The notes below the pieces were generated by a model, which saw only the letters and a program-made list of their open reading frames with translations, was not told the DNA's origin and made no database searches. This document shows, piece by piece, positions 13,984 through 18,464 of a stretch of DNA of 18,464 bases. A program made the translations under genes and the position numbers. This stretch comes from JAIVGV01 sp035295985 (GTDB taxonomy: Bacteria > Acidobacteriota > Blastocatellia > Pyrinomonadales > Pyrinomonadaceae): the NCBI GenBank assembly GCA_035295985.1, contig DATHBT010000321.1:1-18464 (forward strand). Reading direction: 5' to 3'. Positions within the stretch are counted from its first letter, which is position 1; each line of letters begins with the position of its first letter.

Positions 13984-15699
13984 ATGGCCAGACGACACGA
14001 ACGAAGGTTTTTCTTTCTTGCGGACAGGAGAGAGGTGCGCGGCGAGGTCAACCGCCCGGCCACGCGCAGCGAGCGGGAGCGCGCCTTCCGCTTCTCCGAG
14101 ATGGTCGGCGGCACGACGCCGGCCCCGTCCGACGAGCTGCTCAAGGCGCTCGCCGAAGCGATGACGGCGACTGGCGACACGGCCGACAGCGACATCCCGG
14201 CCGGCTTCACCTACCTCGGCCAGTTCATCGATCACGACCTGACCCGCGACCGAACCGACAGGGCGTTCAACACGCCGGTGACGCCCGACCAGATGAGGCA
14301 GGCGCGCAGCCCCGCGCTCGATCTCGACTCGGTCTATGGCTTCGGCCCCGACGACCCCAACGACCGCATCTTCTATTCCGCCGACGGCGCGCGCTTGACG
14401 CTTGGACGCACGCAGAGTTCCGGGCCGCCGCCGGTCGCCATCTTCGAACTCGACGGCTTCGACCTGCCGCGCAAAGGGGCCTCGACCGCCGAGCCGCTCG
14501 AAGCGAGGATGGCGCAGATACCCGACCCGCGCAACGACGAGAACCTCGTCATCGGGCAAACCCACCTCGCCTTCATGCGCTTCCACAACAAGGTGTGTGA
14601 CCGCATCGCCCAGGGCGGCACGCCGAGCAGCATGCTCTTCTCGAAGGCGCGCGAGATGGTGGTGAAGCACTACCAGTGGATGCTGCGCACCGACTTCCTG
14701 CCGCGCATCGTCGATCCCGCAATCGTGGACGACGTGTTCACGAACGGCCGCAAGGTGTTCGAGGTCGGGGCTACCGATTTCCCGACCATGCCCATCGAGT
14801 TCTCGGTCGCGGCCTACCGCCTCGGCCACTCGATGATCCGCGACATATACGACTGGAACGCCGTGTTCAGCAACGGGGGCACGTTCGGCAACGAGGGCAC
14901 GCTCGAAAACCTGTTCCGCTTCTCCGGCACGAGCGGCAACCTCTCGCCGGGGACGAACGTGGACAACCCGCTCGACGGCGATTTCGAGCGCCTCCCGACC
15001 AACTGGATCGCCGACTGGACGCGCCTCTACGACTTCGCCACCGAAGGCACGCCGGAACTCGCGCCGGAGCTTGGGCAGTTGAACCTCGCCCGCCCGATAG
15101 ACATCCGCCTCACTGACCCGCTCAAGAAACTGCCGCTCGGCTCCTTCGGCTCGCGCGGTAAGAACGTCGCGGCCATCGAGCGCAACCTCGCCTTCCGCAA
15201 CCTCGTGCGCGGCCGCATGGTCGGCCTCGCCACGGGGCAGGAGGTCGCCGCTTACATCGGCAAGCGGGTGAAGGGCGTCAAGGAGTTGACCCCGAAGCAG
15301 ATCGTCGGCAAAGAACTCGGCGGCCTGCCGAACCAGCTGCGCAAGGAGTTGACGAAGGGCACGCCGCTCTGGTTCTACATCCTGCGCGAGGCCGAAGTGA
15401 ACGGCGGCAAACTCGGCCCGGTCGGCGGGCGCATCGTGACCGAGACCTTCCACCGCGCCATGGAGGGCAGCGACGTTTCCATCCTGCGTGACCTGACGTT
15501 CAGCCCGATCCTCGGCCAGACCCCGGGCGTGTTCCGCATGACCGACCTGCTTAAGGTCGCCTTTGACGCAAGCAGCGGCGAGTTGCGCCCGCTCTCACCC
15601 GACGCCCCGCGTCCCGTCGCGTCGTCGGTCGCCGCCGCGCCCCCGCCCGCGCAGCCGTCCATACCGCCGACGACGCCGCCGTCGCCGCCGGCTATGTGA
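13984..15699 (+). CDS. Animal-type haem peroxidase
   Basis: A 571-residue haem peroxidase of the peroxidase-cyclooxygenase superfamily. GFTYLGQFIDHDLTRD (74-89) holds the distal His84 and Asp83, the latter matching the haem-ester Asp of mammalian peroxidases. THLAFMRFHNKV (193-204) has the catalytic Arg199, and AAYRLGHSMIRD (276-287) has the proximal His282. Length and spacing fit a full-length bacterial member. There is no N-terminal signal peptide (MARRHERRFFFL is basic but short), so it is probably cytoplasmic or exported by another route. The last ~30 residues are Pro/Ala-rich. AAAGGA eight bases before the ATG is a good ribosome-binding site. Members oxidise halides or small organics with hydrogen peroxide, or oxygenate fatty acids; the neighbours (two oxidases, a lipase) make either plausible. 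A strong terminator follows 91 bases downstream. Confidence 0.93.
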   Translation: MARRHERRFFFLADRREVRGEVNRPATRSERERAFRFSEMVGGTTPAPSDELLKALAEAMTATGDTADSDIPAGFTYLGQFIDHDLTRDRTDRAFNTPVTPDQMRQARSPALDLDSVYGFGPDDPNDRIFYSADGARLTLGRTQSSGPPPVAIFELDGFDLPRKGASTAEPLEARMAQIPDPRNDENLVIGQTHLAFMRFHNKVCDRIAQGGTPSSMLFSKAREMVVKHYQWMLRTDFLPRIVDPAIVDDVFTNGRKVFEVGATDFPTMPIEFSVAAYRLGHSMIRDIYDWNAVFSNGGTFGNEGTLENLFRFSGTSGNLSPGTNVDNPLDGDFERLPTNWIADWTRLYDFATEGTPELAPELGQLNLARPIDIRLTDPLKKLPLGSFGSRGKNVAAIERNLAFRNLVRGRMVGLATGQEVAAYIGKRVKGVKELTPKQIVGKELGGLPNQLRKELTKGTPLWFYILREAEVNGGKLGPVGGRIVTETFHRAMEGSDVSILRDLTFSPILGQTPGVFRMTDLLKVAFDASSGELRPLSPDAPRPVASSVAAAPPPAQPSIPPTTPPSPPAM

Positions 15700-15790
15700 C
15701 GCCGGCCGGAATTCGGTCTCCTCACGACGGGCGGCTCGCTGCCGCTTCTCGCCGGGCGCAGAATGTGCTCGGCGGCTCGTTCCGAGACTC

Positions 15791-15830
15791 GCCGCCGGGG
15801 TTGTCGCGACCCAACCCCGGCGGCCTCTTT
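15791..15830 (+). terminator. Rho-independent terminator after the peroxidase gene
   Basis: A perfect 12-bp stem (15791-15802 with 15813-15824) around a 10-base loop is followed by CTCTTT. It lies 91 bases past the peroxidase stop and 104 bases before the copper oxidase start, so the oxidase probably has its own promoter or depends on readthrough. No convincing -35/-10 pair was seen in 15831-15933. Confidence 0.8.
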
Positions 15831-15933
15831 AAGCCGGAGGCGGCGTCACTCACGACGCGGCGTCGACATCCGGCGGCCGAACCCGGACGGGGCTTCCGGG
15901 CAAGGCCGCGACAGGGCGCGGGGGGTGAATACG

Positions 15934-18054
15934 ATGAGCGCGACGAAGGGTAAGTGGGGTCAGGTCTTCGATCTTCCGGGCGTGGGGATTCACGCGAGCG
16001 TGCTGCCCAACGGCCTCGTCCTGATGTGGGGCCGCCGCGACAAGCCGACCGACTCGCTCGACGTTCACGAGTGCACGCCGTTCCTCTGGAACCCGAAGAA
16101 CAACCAGAGGACGCCGACGCCGCAGCCGAAGCTGGCCGACGGAACCAAGGTCAACCTGTTCTGCTCGGGCCACGCCTTCCTCCCCGACGGCCGCCTGCTC
16201 GTGGTCGGCGGCCACCTGTTCGACGGCGACGGCGTGAACCAGGCGTCGATCTACGATCCGGCCGGCAACACCTGGACGCCCACGGCGCGCATGAACCGGG
16301 GCCGCTGGTATCCAACCACGACGGCCCTGCCCGATGGCGGCGTCCTCGTCCTCGCCGGCAGCTACCGCGCGGACAACAACGGCCCGATTGTCAATAACGA
16401 CACCTTGCAGGTGTGGAAGAACGGAGCGTGGGCGCCGATCATCAACACCGTCGGCTCGCCGCTCAACTTCAACGGCCTGCCGCTCTACCCGCGCATGCAC
16501 GTCGCCTCGGACGGCCGCGTCTTCATGTCAGGCCCGCTCGAACAGACCTACCTCCTGCGGACGACGGGCGGGGGCTTGTGGACGCCGCTCGCCAACCCCG
16601 GAGGCAAGCGCGGCAAGGGCCTTCGGGACTACTGCCCGTCCGTCATGTACGACGTGGACAAGGTCATCTATATCGGCGGCGGCAACGATCACGGGACGCA
16701 CGAGCCAACCGCGGCGGCCGAGGTCATCGACCTGAGCCAGAACCCGCCGCGCTGGCGTGAGACGCAGCCGATGAAGCACCGCCGCCGACAGCACAACGCC
16801 ACCCTGTTGCCCGACGGCTCCGTCCTCGTCACGGGCGGCACGCGCGGGGGCGGCGGCCCGAACGGTGGCTTTAACGATCTGGGGCCGGGGAGGCCCGTCC
16901 ACGCGGCCGAGCTGTGGGACCCGGCCACGGAGACGTGGACGGAACTGGCAACCGAGGCGGAAGACCGCTGCTACCACGCGGCGGCCGTGCTGCTGCCCGA
17001 TGCGACCGTGCTCAGCGCCGGCGGTGGCGAGTACCGGCCCGACAACGTCCACGAGAATGACCCGAAGGACACCAAGCGCAACGCGCAGGTCTTCTCGCCG
17101 CCGTACCTGTTTAAGGGCGCGCGCCCGGAGATCACGTCGGCCCCGGAGTCCGTAAACTACGACGCGACCTTCGAGGTGGGCACGTCGCAGCCGAACGAGA
17201 TCGGCAAGGTGAGCTGGGTGCGCTTGGGCTCCGTCACACACTCCTTCGATCATAACCAGCGCGTCGTCTTCTTGCGGTTCACGGCGGGCGCGGGGAAGCT
17301 GACGGTCAGCGCGCCGCAGTCGGCTAACGTCTGCCTGCCGGGCCACTACATGATGTTCGTCCTGAACAAAAGGGGCGTGCCTTCGGTGGCGAGTATCATC
17401 CGGGTTCAGGCCGCCATCCCCCCCGCGCCGCTTGCGATGGCGGCCGAGAGCGAGTCACTCCGTGAATTCTCTGCGCCCGTACAGATATTCGCCCGGCGGG
17501 CCGCTGTGGTCGAAGCGGCTAAAGGGACAGCGGTCACGGTCGGCATCACGGGCACGTGCCCTTACGGCATCGCCGCGTGTTGGGGCGGAGCCTACGAAGC
17601 GCTGTCACAGTTGGAGGCCGTCGAGTTCGTGAACCCCATCCCCGATGCTGGCGACTCGACTGCCGAAGTCTTCCTCGCGGATGAGCGACTGCCCGCGCTG
17701 TCGCGCTGGGCCGAACAGTTCAGCGGTACTGTTAACGGGACGTATGAGCTGCGCGGCGTCGAGGTCACCTTAAGCGGGGTCATCGAAGAGCGAGACGATG
17801 AACTCTTTTTGGCAGGTCACTCGCAGAGGCCAGCCGTGCATTTAGTCCCGCTGGGAGAGGGGAACAAGGTTCAGTGGAACCATATGATCAGGGAGCGCAA
17901 GCCGGCGGAAGAGGGTGAAGCTCTGGCGTACGAGAAACTCACCGCCGCCTTGCAGGCCGCGCCGGCCGGGCGTCGAGTGACCGTAACGGGACCGCTCGTG
18001 CAGGCCGGCGAAGGTTACCGGCTGCATGTTCGCCTATTTAACCCAAGTTGCTAG
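15934..18054 (+). CDS. Copper radical oxidase (galactose/glyoxal oxidase-like) with extra C-terminal domain
   Basis: A 706-residue protein from ATG 15934 (GGGGGTG seven bases upstream); the frame stays open to 15763, but that Arg-rich stretch overlaps the terminator. Kelch-type repeats occupy ~15-385 and a DUF1929/E-set domain ~395-492. All copper and cofactor residues align with galactose oxidase: Cys77 (NLFCSGH) and Tyr126 (RWYPT) for the Cys-Tyr cofactor, axial Tyr347 and ligand His348 (CYHAAAVLLPD), and ligand His436 (VTHSFDHNQR). Such enzymes oxidise an alcohol or aldehyde with O2, producing hydrogen peroxide. About 210 further residues follow, which I do not know from this family. They include TVGITGTCPYGIAACWGGAY (535-554), with Cys542 and Cys549, and two beta-rich repeats (~605-640, ~680-702). 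No signal peptide is visible, unlike the secreted fungal enzymes. It ends with tandem TAG codons. Confidence 0.92.
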   Translation: MSATKGKWGQVFDLPGVGIHASVLPNGLVLMWGRRDKPTDSLDVHECTPFLWNPKNNQRTPTPQPKLADGTKVNLFCSGHAFLPDGRLLVVGGHLFDGDGVNQASIYDPAGNTWTPTARMNRGRWYPTTTALPDGGVLVLAGSYRADNNGPIVNNDTLQVWKNGAWAPIINTVGSPLNFNGLPLYPRMHVASDGRVFMSGPLEQTYLLRTTGGGLWTPLANPGGKRGKGLRDYCPSVMYDVDKVIYIGGGNDHGTHEPTAAAEVIDLSQNPPRWRETQPMKHRRRQHNATLLPDGSVLVTGGTRGGGGPNGGFNDLGPGRPVHAAELWDPATETWTELATEAEDRCYHAAAVLLPDATVLSAGGGEYRPDNVHENDPKDTKRNAQVFSPPYLFKGARPEITSAPESVNYDATFEVGTSQPNEIGKVSWVRLGSVTHSFDHNQRVVFLRFTAGAGKLTVSAPQSANVCLPGHYMMFVLNKRGVPSVASIIRVQAAIPPAPLAMAAESESLREFSAPVQIFARRAAVVEAAKGTAVTVGITGTCPYGIAACWGGAYEALSQLEAVEFVNPIPDAGDSTAEVFLADERLPALSRWAEQFSGTVNGTYELRGVEVTLSGVIEERDDELFLAGHSQRPAVHLVPLGEGNKVQWNHMIRERKPAEEGEALAYEKLTAALQAAPAGRRVTVTGPLVQAGEGYRLHVRLFNPSC

Positions 18055-18091
18055 TAGAGACTTGGCGCGATCTTTGAAAGCAAAGGAAACT

Positions 18092-18127
18092 CCCCTCCAC
18101 TTCGTCGCCAAACGAAAGTAGGAGGGG
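18092..18127 (+). promoter_or_regulatory. Hairpin sequestering the transposase Shine-Dalgarno
   Basis: Arm 18092-18105 pairs with 18112-18127 (two bulged A residues) around a 6-base loop. The 3' arm contains AGGAGG (18120-18125), the ribosome-binding site of the transposase GTG start at 18132. Folding would hide the site, a known way for insertion sequences to keep transposase low and to block translation of read-in transcripts from neighbouring promoters, such as that of the copper oxidase 80 bases upstream. Confidence 0.65.
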
Positions 18128-18131
18128 GCCG

Positions 18132-18464
18132 GTGCTCGATCACACGACCGCACTTTATTGCATCACGGCCGATTTGCTCAAGGCCGCCGGGCATGCCGAC
18201 GACTGCCGCTGCCGGTTGTCGGACGCCGAGGTCATCACGACCGCGCTGGTGGCGGCCTTCTACTTCGGGGGCAACATCGAGCGCAGCCGCAAGTTCATGC
18301 GCGCGACCGGCCTGACGCCGCGGATGCTCTCGAAGTCGCGCCTGACGCGCCGCCTGCACCGCGTGGCGGGCCTTGTCAACGGCCTCTTCCGTCAACTCGC
18401 CATGGTGCTCAAGGAGGCGTCGCCCTCGACCAAGTATTTGCTCGACTCGTTCCCCCGTCGCCCT
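18132..18464 (+). CDS. IS982-like transposase (partial, 5' end)
   Basis: The frame starts at GTG 18132 with AGGAGG six bases upstream and runs off the window after 111 codons. LDHTTALYCITADLLKAAG, SDAEVITTALVAAFYFGGN and MLSKSRLTRRLHRVAGL are the N-terminal blocks I associate with IS982-family transposases, and LLDSFP (103-108) gives the first catalytic Asp at 105. Relatives usually continue DSFPVAVC or similar; here the frame reads DSFPRRP after a run of five C (18452-18456). Four C would give DSFPVA, so a one-base insertion probably breaks the gene here. The left terminal inverted repeat was not identified with confidence; it should lie between 18055 and 18092. Confidence 0.75.
   Translation, partial: MLDHTTALYCITADLLKAAGHADDCRCRLSDAEVITTALVAAFYFGGNIERSRKFMRATGLTPRMLSKSRLTRRLHRVAGLVNGLFRQLAMVLKEASPSTKYLLDSFPRRP

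Larger units (their letters stand above)
3635..18464. mobile_element. Putative tRNA-Ser genomic island (left part; right end not seen)
   Basis: This assignment is an inference from context. The sequence right of the tRNA-Ser gene begins with an integrase and an excisionase-like gene, then a transposase remnant, repeat units, six co-oriented accessory genes and a second insertion sequence. The genes left of the tRNA are housekeeping-like. No direct repeat of the tRNA 3' end was found to mark the right boundary, so the extent is open and the accessory genes could also be chromosomal. Confidence 0.4.

Noticed and set aside
13873..15453. 526-codon minus-strand open frame opposite the haem peroxidase
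   Set aside because: The plus strand encodes an unmistakable peroxidase with all catalytic residues; the opposite frame is a by-product of high GC codon bias and has no recognisable motif.
15763..15933. N-terminal extension of the copper oxidase
   Set aside because: The added residues are Arg-rich, overlap a perfect terminator hairpin, and the ATG at 15934 has its own ribosome-binding site.
3694..18054. General reassignment of TAG as a sense codon in this DNA
   Set aside because: TAG ends the metallophosphoesterase (8947-8949) and copper oxidase (tandem, 18052-18057) genes at sensible positions, so only local suppression or mutation could explain the two interrupted genes.

Overview
The window is GC-rich bacterial DNA with dense coding on both strands. 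Gene content and the short degenerate intergenic repeats fit an Acidobacteriota-like soil bacterium (perhaps Blastocatellia); this is an impression from family resemblance, since no ribosomal RNA marker is present.

Region 1 (1-3634) looks like ordinary chromosome. It holds a partial histidine ammonia-lyase, a DUF2270 membrane protein overlapping an AlkA-type DNA glycosylase (all minus strand), then a tRNA adenosine deaminase with a near-consensus promoter and a complete tRNA-Ser(CGA) with encoded CCA.

Region 2 (about 3635-6333) looks like the edge of an integrated element. A tyrosine integrase ends 60 bp from the tRNA 3' end. Upstream of it lies a small excisionase-like gene, then the C-terminal remnant of an IS1595-type transposase, a 22-bp perfect palindrome, and three tandem 22-bp units. 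Both the integrase and the excisionase-like gene carry an in-frame amber codon where protein similarity appears to continue past the stop.

Region 3 (6334-18054) is the probable cargo: six plus-strand genes. They are a ten-helix membrane metallophosphoesterase, a membrane-anchored FAD oxidase of the aldonolactone oxidase type, a serine lipase split by a one-base G-run shift, a 780-residue protein I do not recognise, an animal-type haem peroxidase, and a galactose/glyoxal-oxidase-like copper radical oxidase with an unusual C-terminal extension. The first five are spaced like one transcription unit. A strong terminator separates the peroxidase from the copper oxidase.

Region 4 (18092-18464) begins an IS982-like insertion sequence whose transposase Shine-Dalgarno is locked in a hairpin.

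The main biological interest is the co-location of two potential hydrogen-peroxide-forming oxidases, a haem peroxidase, a lipase and a membrane phosphoesterase, three of them without a visible export signal. A working idea, purely inferred, is an intracellular or membrane-associated lipid or alcohol oxidation system. A caution is that several genes carry apparent single-base lesions (two ambers, two homopolymer shifts), which could be genuine decay, recoding or assembly error.
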